A stretch of 52,159 nucleotides of DNA from Flavobacterium macrobrachii. Its GTDB lineage: Bacteria > Bacteroidota > Bacteroidia > Flavobacteriales > Flavobacteriaceae. Positions within the stretch are counted from its first letter, which is position 1. Every line of letters starts with the position of its first letter. The translations under genes were made by a program, and so were the position numbers. The notes beneath the pieces were generated by a model. It saw nothing but the letters and a program-made list of their open reading frames with translations. It was not told the origin of the DNA and did no database searches. The stretch is taken from the NCBI RefSeq assembly GCF_014486675.1, contig NZ_JACTAC010000017.1:1-52159 (forward strand), given 5' to 3'. This document shows, one piece after another, positions 44,741-52,159 of the stretch.

Positions 44741-46342
44741 TTATAAGTTAGCAAAGAAATCATTTCCTTTATCGTCAGTAATAATGAATGCTGGGAAATC
44801 TTTCACAGTAATTTTACGAACGGCTTCCATTCCAAGTTCTTCAAAATCAACAACCTCAACAGCAAGAATATTTTCTTTTGCCAAAATCGCAGCTGGTCCA
44901 CCGATAGAACCCAAATAAAATCCGCCGTATTTTTTACAAGCATCAGTTACTTCTTTTGTACGGTTTCCTTTGGCAAGCATAATCATGCTTCCGCCATGAC
45001 TTTGGAATTCATCCACATACACATCCATTCGTCCGGCAGTTGTTGGTCCAAAACTTCCTGATGGCATTCCTTCTGGTGTTTTTGCTGGTCCAGCATAATA
45101 TACAGGATGATTTTTGAAATACTCTGGCATTGGTTTTCCTGAATCAAGTAATTCTTTAATTTTAGCATGAGCAATATCTCTTGCTACAATAACCGTTCCG
45201 TTTAATTTCAATCGAGTGGTAACTGGATATTTTGATAATTCAGCCAAAATTTCAACCATCGGACGATTTAAATCTACAATAACTGGTTCTTCTAAATGTG
45301 GAGGAACTTCGGGTAAAAACTGCTTCGGATTGGTTTCTAATTGTTCCAAAAAGATACCGTCTTTTGTGATTTTTCCTTTGATATTTCTATCTGCCGAACA
45401 CGAAACGCCTAGTCCAACTGGACAAGAAGCAGCATGTCGCGGTAAACGAATTACGCGAACATCATGAGCAAAATATTTTCCGCCAAATTGTGCTCCAATG
45501 GCACTTTCTTGACAAATTTGTAATACTCGTTTCTCCCATTCTAAATCACGAAATGCTTGACCAGCCATATTTCCTGTAGTTGGAAGTTCGTCAAAATATC
45601 CTGCAGATGCTTTTTTCACGGCAGCAAGGTTGGCTTCAGCAGATGTTCCACCAATTACTAACGCCAAATGATATGGCGGACAAGCCGATGTTCCTAGATC
45701 TTTAATTTTTTCACGAACGAATTCGTCTAATGATTTTTCGTTTAAAAGTGATTTTGTTTTTTGGTATAAGAATGTTTTATTGGCACTTCCACCACCTTTG
45801 GCTAAAAATAAAAACTCATAGCTGTTTCCTTTTTTGGCATAAATATCAATTTGTGCTGGAAGATTGGAACCTGAATTTTTCTCTTCAAACATCGAAATCG
45901 GAACAATTTGCGAATAACGAAGGTTTTTTATTTGGTAGGAATTAAAAATCCCTTTGGATAACCATTCGGCATCATCAACTCCTGTAAAAATATTTTCGCC
46001 TTTTTTTGCCATGACAATTGCAGTTCCAGTATCTTGACAAGAAGGTAATTCGCCTTCAACAGCAACAGCAGCATTTTGCAACAAATTATAAGCTACAAAT
46101 CGGTCGTTGTCCGTTGCTTCTGGATCGTGAAGAATATTTTCTAATTTTTTTAAATGCGATGTTCGCAACATGAACGATACATCAATCATCGCTTCTTGTG
46201 CCAAAAGTTCTAATCCTTTTGGATCAATAGTAAGTATTTCCCTATCGCCAAGTTGTTCAACTTTAACATAGTCGGAAGTGAGTTTTTTGTACTGTGTATC
46301 GTCTTTTAAAATCGGATAAGGTTCTTGGTATATGAAGTCCAT
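44741..46342 (-). CDS. fumA: Class I fumarate hydratase (iron-sulfur)
   Basis: This 533-residue oxygen-sensitive [4Fe-4S] enzyme interconverts fumarate and malate in the TCA cycle. It joins the alpha and beta parts in one chain. Candidate cluster Cys lie in [10 protein letters not shown] (about 104-113), [10 protein letters not shown] (about 218-227) and [12 protein letters not shown] (about 309-320). The beta part holds [13 protein letters not shown] and GSIGGPAAI. Length matches two-domain fumarases. It stands alone between repeats. Confidence 0.94.
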   Translation of the reverse strand: MDFIYQEPYPILKDDTQYKKLTSDYVKVEQLGDREILTIDPKGLELLAQEAMIDVSFMLRTSHLKKLENILHDPEATDNDRFVAYNLLQNAAVAVEGELPSCQDTGTAIVMAKKGENIFTGVDDAEWLSKGIFNSYQIKNLRYSQIVPISMFEEKNSGSNLPAQIDIYAKKGNSYEFLFLAKGGGSANKTFLYQKTKSLLNEKSLDEFVREKIKDLGTSACPPYHLALVIGGTSAEANLAAVKKASAGYFDELPTTGNMAGQAFRDLEWEKRVLQICQESAIGAQFGGKYFAHDVRVIRLPRHAASCPVGLGVSCSADRNIKGKITKDGIFLEQLETNPKQFLPEVPPHLEEPVIVDLNRPMVEILAELSKYPVTTRLKLNGTVIVARDIAHAKIKELLDSGKPMPEYFKNHPVYYAGPAKTPEGMPSGSFGPTTAGRMDVYVDEFQSHGGSMIMLAKGNRTKEVTDACKKYGGFYLGSIGGPAAILAKENILAVEVVDFEELGMEAVRKITVKDFPAFIITDDKGNDFFANL

Positions 46343-46374
46343 TTGTTTGTTTATTGAAATGTAAAGTTAAGTAT

Positions 46375-46460
46375 AACCTGCAAGGTTTCCAAAACCTAGT
46401 GAATTAGTTTATCGTAGTTTTAACATTTATATCCTCAAAGTCAAAAAAGATTATGCAGAA
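46375..46460. repeat. Decayed composite palindromic repeat
   Basis: AACCTGCAAGGTTTCC with a partial second arm (AAAACCTAGTG) is followed 30-odd bases later by CCTCAAAGTC...GATTATGCAG, the eroded partner of the second hairpin seen at 44701. It lies upstream of the fumarase gene. Confidence 0.55.
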
Positions 46461-46465
46461 AAGTT

Positions 46466-47905
46466 TTAAAAAAACCAACTCGCCACAAAAATCGCTGTAA
46501 TCACACAAATTAAATCTACCAAAAGCATTGTTCCTAATGTATAGCGAGTGTTTTTGATATTTACTGAACCAAAATAAACGGCAATTACATAAAAGGTTGT
46601 TTCAGCACTACATTGGAAAATACAACTCAATCTTCCGGTGAATGAATCGGGACCAAAATTTCGCATCGCATCAATCATAAAACCGCGTGAACCACCAGAA
46701 CTAAATGGTCTAAGCATAGCAACAGGAAGCGAGTCTGTAATTTGTTTGCTTACGCCAATGTTCGAAAAAGCAAACGAAATTCCATCGGACATAATTTCAA
46801 ATAAACCACTATTCCTGAAAAATGAAATCGCTACTAACATTCCCATTACATAAGGGAAAATTTTAACTCCGGTTTGCAATCCGTTATTGGCTCCAGATAC
46901 AAAAGCATCAAAGACAGTTGTGCTTTTTTCGCTAAATTTCTTCTCATTGATAAAAGAAAAAACCAATGTAAAACCTATAATAGCTACTAACATTAATCCA
47001 GAAAGATTGGCAGTAAAAAAGTTTTTTCCAACCAAATCTAATCCGTTTATATAAAATAATAATCCAACAATAGCGGCGATTACCGTCATTAAAGCAACGA
47101 GTAATGTCGCGCTTAAAAAGTTAATTTTTTGTCTAATGCCAACAATTATCATTGCAGCAATTGTTCCAATGAAGGAAGTAACGATACATGGTAACATCAC
47201 ATCAGCTGGATTGGCGGCATTTTCGGCGGCACGATAACCAATAATTGATGTAGGTATTAAAGTTAAACCCGCAGCGTGCAAACACATAAACATGATTTGA
47301 GCATCACTCGCTTTGTCTTTTTCGGGATTGATTTCTTGTAAACTTTGCATGGCTTTCAATCCAAATGGAGTTGCTGCAGAATCCAATCCAAGGAAATTGG
47401 CGGCAAAATTCAGAGTCATATACGAGATTGATTCGTGATTTTTTGGTACTGAAGGAAATACTTGAGCAAAAACAGGACTTAGTTTTTTGGCTAATTTTTC
47501 GGCTGCGCCAGAAATAATCAGTAACTCCATTAATCCACAGAAAAAGGCAAGATAGGCCATTAACGGTAGGATTAAATCAAACAAACTGCTTTTGCATGTT
47601 GGTAGTAAACCATCGGTTTTTTGAACGCCGCTATAAATTTTTACAGTTTGATTTTTATAAACGTAAGTTGTATCGGCATTAATGGTATCAAGATTGATGA
47701 CAAATGTTTTTTCCTCGTTTTTTTGAATACTATCTTGAATGAATTTAGGAATTTCATTTAAGTATTTTTCCGAAATTAAAATGGGATCGTCTTTTTTCCC
47801 GTTTAACACATAATCAACGGAATAACTGTTTCCGATAAAAAAACCAAAAACGATAAAAACAATTGACGAAATGAAAATTACGAGCCAAAATCTACTGAGA
47901 ACCAT
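46466..47905 (-). CDS. Nucleoside-recognition (Gate) domain membrane protein, SpmA-SpmB fusion type
   Basis: This 479-residue protein has a first helix (about 7-28), a periplasmic stretch, and about ten further membrane segments. Two Gate-type domains can be seen: the first around LPLMAYLAFFCGLMELLIISG and NFLGLDSAATPFGLKAMQSL (about 112-190), the second around GANNGLQTGVKIFPYVMGML (about 328-347) and MLRPFSSGGSRGFMIDAMRNFGP, given here as its core LRPFSSGGSRG. The fusion of SpmA-like and SpmB-like halves is common in Bacteroidota. Transport substrate is unknown. Confidence 0.82.
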   Translation of the reverse strand: MVLSRFWLVIFISSIVFIVFGFFIGNSYSVDYVLNGKKDDPILISEKYLNEIPKFIQDSIQKNEEKTFVINLDTINADTTYVYKNQTVKIYSGVQKTDGLLPTCKSSLFDLILPLMAYLAFFCGLMELLIISGAAEKLAKKLSPVFAQVFPSVPKNHESISYMTLNFAANFLGLDSAATPFGLKAMQSLQEINPEKDKASDAQIMFMCLHAAGLTLIPTSIIGYRAAENAANPADVMLPCIVTSFIGTIAAMIIVGIRQKINFLSATLLVALMTVIAAIVGLLFYINGLDLVGKNFFTANLSGLMLVAIIGFTLVFSFINEKKFSEKSTTVFDAFVSGANNGLQTGVKIFPYVMGMLVAISFFRNSGLFEIMSDGISFAFSNIGVSKQITDSLPVAMLRPFSSGGSRGFMIDAMRNFGPDSFTGRLSCIFQCSAETTFYVIAVYFGSVNIKNTRYTLGTMLLVDLICVITAIFVASWFF

Positions 47906-47934
47906 GATTTGTTTTTTTGTAAAAGTAATAAAAA

Positions 47935-47966
47935 GACGTGACAGGTTTTTAAAAACCTGTCACGTC
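47935..47966. repeat. Perfect 32-base palindrome of the repeat family
   Basis: The left arm GACGTGACAGGTTTTT is exactly complementary to the right arm AAAAACCTGTCACGTC. It lies between two minus-strand genes and could also end transcription of the upstream exporter-like gene's neighbour. Confidence 0.88.
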
Positions 47967-47972
47967 TAAAAT

Positions 47973-48686
47973 TTAAACATGAATTATTTCATCTTCAATT
48001 AATAAATCTTCTCTTCTAAGACGAAGAAATATTTGTGCCACGGCAATGGTATCTTTTTCGCAGTAGGTAATAATTCGGTCAATATCTTTTTCTACATAAA
48101 AAACGTGACCCACTTGACTTCCATCGATATCTCCTTTTGGAGATGGAATTCCGAGGATTTTGGTTAGTAATTTCAATGATGTAAAATGTTTGTAATCGCC
48201 AAATTTCCACAATTCTAATGTGTCCAAATGTGGAATTTCCCAAGGTTTTTTTCCAAATAAATTCAGTTTGGCTGGAATTGCAATTTGGTTGATAATCATT
48301 CTTCGGGCAATAAACGGAATATCAAATTCTTTGGCATTATGTCCGCACAAAATGTGTTGTGGTTGATTAAAATGTGTGTCTAATAAATTTGAAAAATCTT
48401 TTAAAATTTTCTTTTCATCGCCAAAAAAAGAAGTAACTCTAAAGTTTCGAATATCACTTTTGTTGACAAAATAGCCCACGGAAATACAGATGATTTTTCC
48501 GAATTCTGCCCAAATTCCGGCTCGATCATAAAACTCTTCAGGAGTGAAATCTTCTCTTCGCTGATATTGGGTTTTTTGTTCCCAAAGTTCTTTTAATTCA
48601 TTATCTAAACTATTAAAATGTTCTTCCTGTGGAACAGTTTCTATGTCTAGAAAAAGAATATTATTGAGATTTACTTTTTCAATCAT
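47973..48686 (-). CDS. Predicted 3'-5' exonuclease (PolB-like DEDD family)
   Basis: This 237-residue RNase H-fold nuclease has motif Exo I LFLDIETVPQE (D14, E16), Exo II CGHNAKEFDIPFIARR (about 113-128) and Exo III with ITYCEKDTIAVAQ (about 205-217). This is the group annotated as 3'-5' exonucleases related to the proofreading domain of PolB. Its substrate (DNA or RNA) is unknown. It has no polymerase part. Confidence 0.85.
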   Translation of the reverse strand: MIEKVNLNNILFLDIETVPQEEHFNSLDNELKELWEQKTQYQRREDFTPEEFYDRAGIWAEFGKIICISVGYFVNKSDIRNFRVTSFFGDEKKILKDFSNLLDTHFNQPQHILCGHNAKEFDIPFIARRMIINQIAIPAKLNLFGKKPWEIPHLDTLELWKFGDYKHFTSLKLLTKILGIPSPKGDIDGSQVGHVFYVEKDIDRIITYCEKDTIAVAQIFLRLRREDLLIEDEIIHV

Positions 48687-48751
48687 GGCTATTAATTTTA
48701 AAACTAATGAGTGAAAATTAGGAAATCTATTTGAATTATGAAAGAAAATTT

Positions 48752-49222
48752 TTAAAATAAGGATTGTTGGGTTGATGGGTTTTCATGTTCCAAGAGCCAT
48801 TTCTTTCGCCACAAACCTCCAGCATAACCAGTAAGTGAACCATCAGTTCCAATGACACGATGACACGGAACTACAATCCAAAGTGGATTTTTGCCATTAG
48901 CAGAAGCAACAGCACGAATGGCTTTTACACCACCGAGTTTTTTTGATAAATCGAGATATGAAATGGTTTTTCCAAAAGGAATTTGGAGTAATTCTTGCCA
49001 CACTTTTTGCTGAAAATCGGTTCCTTTTGGGTTTAATTTGAAGTTGAAATGTTTACGTTTTCCATCAAAATAGTCGCTTAGCTGTGCTGCTGCTTCTTGT
49101 AATTCAGTTGGAATTATTTCTGAAATTACTCCTTCTGATGTAACGGATATTTCTGTAATGCCGTTTTCATCGCCGACGATTTTGGTAATTCCAAGTGGTG
49201 AATTGATAAAGCAGGTTTTCAT
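48752..49222 (-). CDS. ogt: Methylated-DNA-[protein]-cysteine S-methyltransferase (Ogt-like)
   Basis: This 156-residue suicide DNA-repair protein removes methyl groups from O6-methylguanine. The acceptor Cys is C120 in IVVPCHRVIG, preceded by the helix-turn-helix region (about 69-112; VWQELLQIPFGKTISYLDL, then AIRAVASANGKNPL). The N-terminal domain is short, as in Ogt. No Ada regulatory domain is fused. Confidence 0.94.
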   Translation of the reverse strand: MKTCFINSPLGITKIVGDENGITEISVTSEGVISEIIPTELQEAAAQLSDYFDGKRKHFNFKLNPKGTDFQQKVWQELLQIPFGKTISYLDLSKKLGGVKAIRAVASANGKNPLWIVVPCHRVIGTDGSLTGYAGGLWRKKWLLEHENPSTQQSLF

Positions 49223-49278
49223 CCTATAAAATTTTTTTACCGCAAAGTATGCGAAGAAAGCGCAAGGTTCGCTAAGAT

Positions 49279-49653
49279 TTATTTTGCAAAACTTAACATA
49301 TACTCTTCCAATGCTTTTAGTTCTTCATCACTCATTTGCTTGGTGATGGCGAAGTTAGCTTTCATCACTTCGTACTGACTTGGATCAACGATGGGTTCGG
49401 CTTCTTCTTTTAGGAAAGAAACTATGCTGGCGTTTTTTTCTTTGTAGATTTTAGCAATTTCGGTAATGCTTGGACCAATTACTTTTTGGTCGGGTAAGTG
49501 ACAAGCGGTGCAGGTTCCTTTGCCTGAAAATAATTCTTCGCCTGAAACTGCAACAGAAGTTTCATCGTGTTTTGGTTGATCAAAATTGGTTTCGGTTTCT
49601 TTTTTACACGACACCAATGTTGTGATTAAAGCGATTAGTATGTATTTTTTCAT
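49279..49653 (-). CDS. Monohaem c-type cytochrome, lipoprotein
   Basis: This 124-residue protein has a lipoprotein signal (IALITTLVSC, C16), a charged linker (about 17-38) and one cytochrome c domain (about 38-122). The haem motif is CTACH (48-52), and a Met ligand lies in the segment after ANFAITKQM. The fold and the ending ALEEYMLSF resemble small class I c cytochromes that serve as electron shuttles to oxidases. It lies downstream of hemB, with a structured repeat between them. Confidence 0.88.
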   Translation of the reverse strand: MKKYILIALITTLVSCKKETETNFDQPKHDETSVAVSGEELFSGKGTCTACHLPDQKVIGPSITEIAKIYKEKNASIVSFLKEEAEPIVDPSQYEVMKANFAITKQMSDEELKALEEYMLSFAK

Positions 49654-49680
49654 AGTTTACAAAAATTCAATTCTTTTACT

Positions 49681-49780
49681 TTTTAGCCCTGATGCAAGGG
49701 AAAAGCCTCGCCTTTTTTTGGCGAGCTTTGGAAAGGCAGCAGGAAAATGGATTACTGATAAATCCCGAACGATTCGCTCC
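49681..49780 (+). repeat. Structured intergenic element, copy B (Flavo-1-like)
   Basis: It starts TTTTAGCCCTGATG, identical over 14 bases to copy A at 41421-41534 (opposite strand), has an internal hairpin CTCGCC-TTTTTTT-GGCGAG, and also contains GCAGCAGGAA. It fills the gap between hemB and the cytochrome gene, antisense to both. Confidence 0.55.
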
Positions 49781-50778
49781 TATTTTTGGTTTAACAAAAT
49801 GGCGGCTTCTTTGGCAAAATAAGTCGATATTAGGCTTGCTCCAGCGCGTTTGATGCACATTAATTGTTCCATCATGATTTTGTCGTGGTCGAGCCAACCT
49901 CTTTCAGAAGCGGCTTTAATCATGGCATATTCGCCTGAAACATGGAAAACGGTAACGGGAACATTCACAGCGTTTTTGACTTCGCGAACGATGTCAAGAT
50001 AAGCAATTCCTGGTTTTACCATGACCATATCGGCGCCTTCTTCTACATCAGAAAGCGCTTCTTTGATGGCTTCAATGCGGTTGGCGTAATCCATTTGGTA
50101 GGTTTTTTTATCTTTTGGAACGACAACGTCGGCTTCTCTTGGCGCGCTATCTAAAGCATCGCGAAATGGTCCGTAAAATGCCGAAGCGTATTTAGCAGAA
50201 TAGCTCATAATTCCAACATTTGGAAATCCCGCAGCGTCTAGACCTTGACGCAAACGCAAAACTCTTCCGTCCATCATGTCGCTTGGTGCTACAAAATCGG
50301 CACCAGCTTGTGCGTGAGAAACAGCCATTTTTACTAAAGCTTCATTGGTTGCATCGTTAGCAATATCGCCGTTTTCTATAATTCCGTCGTGACCGTAAAT
50401 GGAATATGGATCAAGAGCAACATCTGGCATTACAATCATTTCTGGGCAAGCGGTTTTTATTGCTTTGATGGCGCGTTGCATCAATCCGTTGGGATTCCAA
50501 GCTTCTTTTCCGGTGTTGTCTTTTAGGCTTTCATCTACTTTTACATAAATGTTTACAGCGCGAATTCCTAAAGTGAAAAGTTCTTTAACTTCTTCGACAG
50601 TTAAATCTATTGAACGACGGAAAATTCCAGGCATTGATGGGATTTCAACTTTGTAATTTTCGCCTTCTGCGATGAACATTGGAAACATAAAATCGCTTGG
50701 ACTTAATGTAGTTTCGCGAACTAAACTTCTTATGGATTCGTTTACTCTTAAACGACGATTTCTTTGTAATGGAAACAT
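49780..50778 (-). CDS. hemB: Delta-aminolevulinic acid dehydratase (porphobilinogen synthase)
   Basis: This 332-residue TIM-barrel enzyme joins two 5-aminolevulinate molecules into porphobilinogen. Active-site lysines are in DVVVPKDKKTYQMDYANR (about 222-239) and MVMVKPGIAYLDI (about 259-271). The metal loop reads DVALDPYSIYGHDGI, with Asp and Ala in place of the Cys triad, so it belongs to the zinc-independent, Mg-type class. The start is set at the ATG giving MFPLQRNRRLR; an upstream in-frame ATG at 50817 adds 13 residues encoded by an intergenic repeat. hemF lies just upstream on the same strand. Confidence 0.95.
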   Translation of the reverse strand: MFPLQRNRRLRVNESIRSLVRETTLSPSDFMFPMFIAEGENYKVEIPSMPGIFRRSIDLTVEEVKELFTLGIRAVNIYVKVDESLKDNTGKEAWNPNGLMQRAIKAIKTACPEMIVMPDVALDPYSIYGHDGIIENGDIANDATNEALVKMAVSHAQAGADFVAPSDMMDGRVLRLRQGLDAAGFPNVGIMSYSAKYASAFYGPFRDALDSAPREADVVVPKDKKTYQMDYANRIEAIKEALSDVEEGADMVMVKPGIAYLDIVREVKNAVNVPVTVFHVSGEYAMIKAASERGWLDHDKIMMEQLMCIKRAGASLISTYFAKEAAILLNQK

Positions 50779-50793
50779 ATTTTTTGTTTTTTG

Positions 50794-50821
50794 AACCATT
50801 AAGGTATTAAGTTTCATTAAG
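50794..50821. repeat. AACCATTAAG-type repeat upstream of hemB
   Basis: AACCATTAAGGTATTAAG, then TTTCATTAAG, a close match to the copy between hisH and hisA. Confidence 0.65.
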
Positions 50822-50847
50822 TTTTCTTACTACCTTACTGATTTAAT

Positions 50848-51750
50848 TTATATCCAGTCAACCGGTGATTCTAATACTTTAATTAATTTTTCTTCTTCGC
50901 TGCCAACTTCTGGATGATGGTCGTAAACCCATTGTACATGTGGTGGCAAAGACATTAATATGCTTTCAATTCGTCCGTTGGTTTTTAGTCCGAATAAAGT
51001 TCCTTTGTCGTGAACTAGATTGAATTCTACATATCGACCACGACAGATTTCTTGCCACATACGTTGTGCGGCTGTGTATTCTAAATTTTTTCTTTTTTCT
51101 ACAATTGGAACATACGCCTCTAGAAAACTGTTACCAACTTCGGTTACGAAATTGTACCAATCTTCCATTGTCATTTCTTCGGATTCTTTGCAATAATCGA
51201 AGAATAATCCGCCAAGTCCACGAGCTTCGTTTCTATGTGCGTTCCAAAAATAGTTATCGCATTGTTTTTTATATTTTGGATAAAACTCTGGATTGTGTTT
51301 GTCGCAAGCCGTTTTACACGTTTGATGAAAATGCTTTCCGTCTTCTTCAAATAAATAATAAGGTGTTAAATCTTGTCCGCCGCCAAACCACGAATTTATA
51401 ATTTCACCATTTTCATCGTACATTTCAAAATATCTCCAATTGGCATGAACCGTTGGCACCATCGGACTTTTAGGATGAATTACTAAACTCAATCCACAAG
51501 CAAAGAAATCGGCTTCACCAACGTTGAATAACTTTTGCATAGAATCGGGTAATTTTCCGTGAACGGCTGAGATGTTTACGCCGCCTTTTTCAAAAACTTC
51601 TCCGTTTTCGATGATATGTGTTCGTCCGCCACCACCTTCTGGTCGTTCCCAGTTGTCTTCGCGGAATTTGGCAACGCCATCCACTTCTTCTAGTTTGGAA
51701 GTGATTTGGTTTTGGAGGTTTTGAATGTATTTTAGGAATTTGTCTTTCAT
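50848..51750 (-). CDS. hemF: Oxygen-dependent coproporphyrinogen III oxidase
   Basis: This 300-residue homodimeric enzyme decarboxylates coproporphyrinogen III to protoporphyrinogen IX using oxygen. Seen are HANWRYFEMYDENG with GGGQDLTPYYLFEED (about 103-132), HRNEARGLGGLFFDY (about 171-185), and RGRYVEFNLVHDKGTLFGLKTN, quoted here for its EFNLVHDKGT core, plus LMSLPPHVQW near the end. Length is standard. It ends 69 bases before hemB, so both probably belong to one haem transcript. Its N-terminus (MKDKFLKYIQNLQNQ) is echoed by the repeat frame directly upstream. Confidence 0.95.
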   Translation of the reverse strand: MKDKFLKYIQNLQNQITSKLEEVDGVAKFREDNWERPEGGGGRTHIIENGEVFEKGGVNISAVHGKLPDSMQKLFNVGEADFFACGLSLVIHPKSPMVPTVHANWRYFEMYDENGEIINSWFGGGQDLTPYYLFEEDGKHFHQTCKTACDKHNPEFYPKYKKQCDNYFWNAHRNEARGLGGLFFDYCKESEEMTMEDWYNFVTEVGNSFLEAYVPIVEKRKNLEYTAAQRMWQEICRGRYVEFNLVHDKGTLFGLKTNGRIESILMSLPPHVQWVYDHHPEVGSEEEKLIKVLESPVDWI

Positions 51751-51765
51751 TTCAAATGTCAGTGT

Positions 51766-52029
51766 TTATAGGGTTTCCGCCGATGCGAAATTAGTTTCCG
51801 CCGAATAAAAATGTTCTTCCGTAGGCGTGAATTTATCTTCCGTCGATTGAAAATTAGTTTCCGCAGATGCGAAATCAGTTTCCGTAGGTTTGAATTTAAT
51901 TTCCGTGAACCAAAATTGAGTTTCCGTTGGTTGAAAATTAGATTCCTTCGACCAAAAATTAATTTCCGCAGGAAAGAATTGATTTTCCGCAGAATGGTTT
52001 TGGATATAGGAAAGGAATTTATTTTTCAT
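51766..52029 (-). CDS. Heptad-repeat reading frame with HemF-like N-terminus (uncertain gene)
   Basis: This 87-codon frame starts MKNKFLSYIQN, close to the HemF start MKDKFLKYIQN, then consists of ten full seven-residue repeats and a partial one. Examples are SAENQFF, PAEINFW, PTETDFA and SAETNFQ; position 3 is always Glu and position 6 always Phe. The DNA unit is 21 bases. The stop is 15 bases before hemF, so it would be translated just ahead of it. Because 21 is a multiple of three, frames stay open easily, and the opposite strand is open too, so this may be repeat DNA and not a gene. No function is known. Confidence 0.45.
   Translation of the reverse strand: MKNKFLSYIQNHSAENQFFPAEINFWSKESNFQPTETQFWFTEIKFKPTETDFASAETNFQSTEDKFTPTEEHFYSAETNFASAETL
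51769..51993. repeat. Tandem 21-base repeat, about 10.7 units
   Basis: On the plus strand each unit contains TTCCG or a close variant followed by a variable middle and an A/T-rich end (for example GTTTCCGCAGATGCGAAAT). Units have diverged from each other but keep the 21-base length exactly, which equals two turns of the DNA helix. Confidence 0.85.
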
Positions 52030-52039
52030 ATTGATGTTT

Positions 52040-52066
52040 CCTGCAAGGTTTTTAAAACCTTGTAGG
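52040..52066. repeat. Palindromic repeat copy upstream of the heptad frame
   Basis: CCTGCAAGG and CCTTGTAGG arms around a nine-base A/T centre, the same form as at 44660-44686. Confidence 0.85.
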
Positions 52067-52076
52067 TATTACTGTT

Positions 52077-52159
52077 TTATTCAAAAGTGTACTCTTCGGT
52101 TAACTTGTCTTTTCTTTGTTTATGATAAAAAATAAAATTTTCTTTGTCATCAAACAACT
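52077..52159 (-). CDS. C-terminal end of an unidentified protein (partial)
   Basis: The minus-strand frame entering from the window edge encodes 26 residues ending KDKLTEEYTFE before TAA. It is charged and contains DDKENFIFYHKQ, consistent with a real soluble protein end. It lies upstream of the hemF region on the same strand. The family cannot be told from this piece. Confidence 0.5.
   Translation of the reverse strand, partial: LFDDKENFIFYHKQRKDKLTEEYTFE

Noticed and set aside
49225..49265. CGCAAAG-type short repeats upstream of ogt and a similar GCAAAG stretch at 4680-4710
   Set aside because: Short, low-complexity and imperfect. They may be scattered intergenic repeats, but two weak examples do not support a feature call.
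51769..51993. CRISPR array
   Set aside because: The regular unit is only 21 bases, diverged throughout, with no split between constant repeats and unique spacers, and no cas genes nearby.
51811..52065. Open plus-strand frame rich in Arg and Phe across the 21-base repeat
   Set aside because: It is the mirror of the repeat: any frame without a stop in one 21-base unit stays open in all. The extreme Arg/Phe/Ile pattern and lack of a HemF-like start make it unlikely to be coding.

Overview
The window is AT-rich chromosomal DNA of a Flavobacterium-like member of the Bacteroidota. The signs are a gliding lipoprotein gene (gldH) between ricT and a class A penicillin-binding protein gene, a GLPGLI-family protein, SpmA-SpmB fused in one chain, repeated promoters of the TTTG-N20-TAnnTTTG type instead of -35/-10 boxes, and almost no Shine-Dalgarno sequences. 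No rRNA, tRNA, CRISPR array, prophage or transposase was seen. Most of the window is well-packed core metabolism.

Layout. 1-8400: mixed housekeeping and envelope genes (KirBac-type K+ channel, DUF998 membrane protein, M28 and M13 metallopeptidases, SDR-like protein, GLPGLI protein). 8500-19800: a metal and copper block. It holds SCO, feoA-feoB, a FecA-like TonB receptor, a FeoB-associated Cys-rich mini-protein, a ZIP transporter, a DtxR/MntR-type regulator, a Fur/Zur-type regulator divergent from merC and a COG0523 GTPase gene, and a second TonB receptor. Short palindromic operator candidates sit at these promoters: TTTAG-N6-CTAAA types for the DtxR-like regulator, and two TGCAA...TTGCA palindromes between zur and merC. 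19834-20973: a lone lycopene cyclase gene.

21060-34759: the complete histidine operon (hisGDCBHAF-IE) followed directly by the complete tryptophan operon (trpEGDCFBA). Each is preceded by a leader peptide rich in its own amino acid (four His codons; three Trp codons) and an intrinsic terminator, so both are likely controlled by ribosome-mediated attenuation. The his leader has an extra 13-bp inverted repeat that competes with its terminator.

34864-44205: bacilliredoxin, a Cys-rich lipoprotein, a TrhO-type tRNA hydroxylase with an added C-terminal barrel, ricT-gldH-pbp1A, a CoA-transferase pair and an RlmI-like methyltransferase. 44249-52159 is mostly on the minus strand: a hypothetical protein, class I fumarase, an SpmAB-like protein, a 3'-5' exonuclease, Ogt, a c-type cytochrome lipoprotein, hemB, hemF, an odd heptad-repeat reading frame that begins like HemF, and the end of one more gene.

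Intergenic DNA carries three repeat families: palindromic CCTGCAAGG/CCTTGTAGG elements, AACCATTAAG-type elements, and two copies of a structured TAGCCCTGATG element. No intergenic gap exceeds about 260 bases. The least explained pieces are the heptad-repeat frame at 51766-52029, the his leader switch and the structured repeats. No defence island or clearly new multi-gene system was found.
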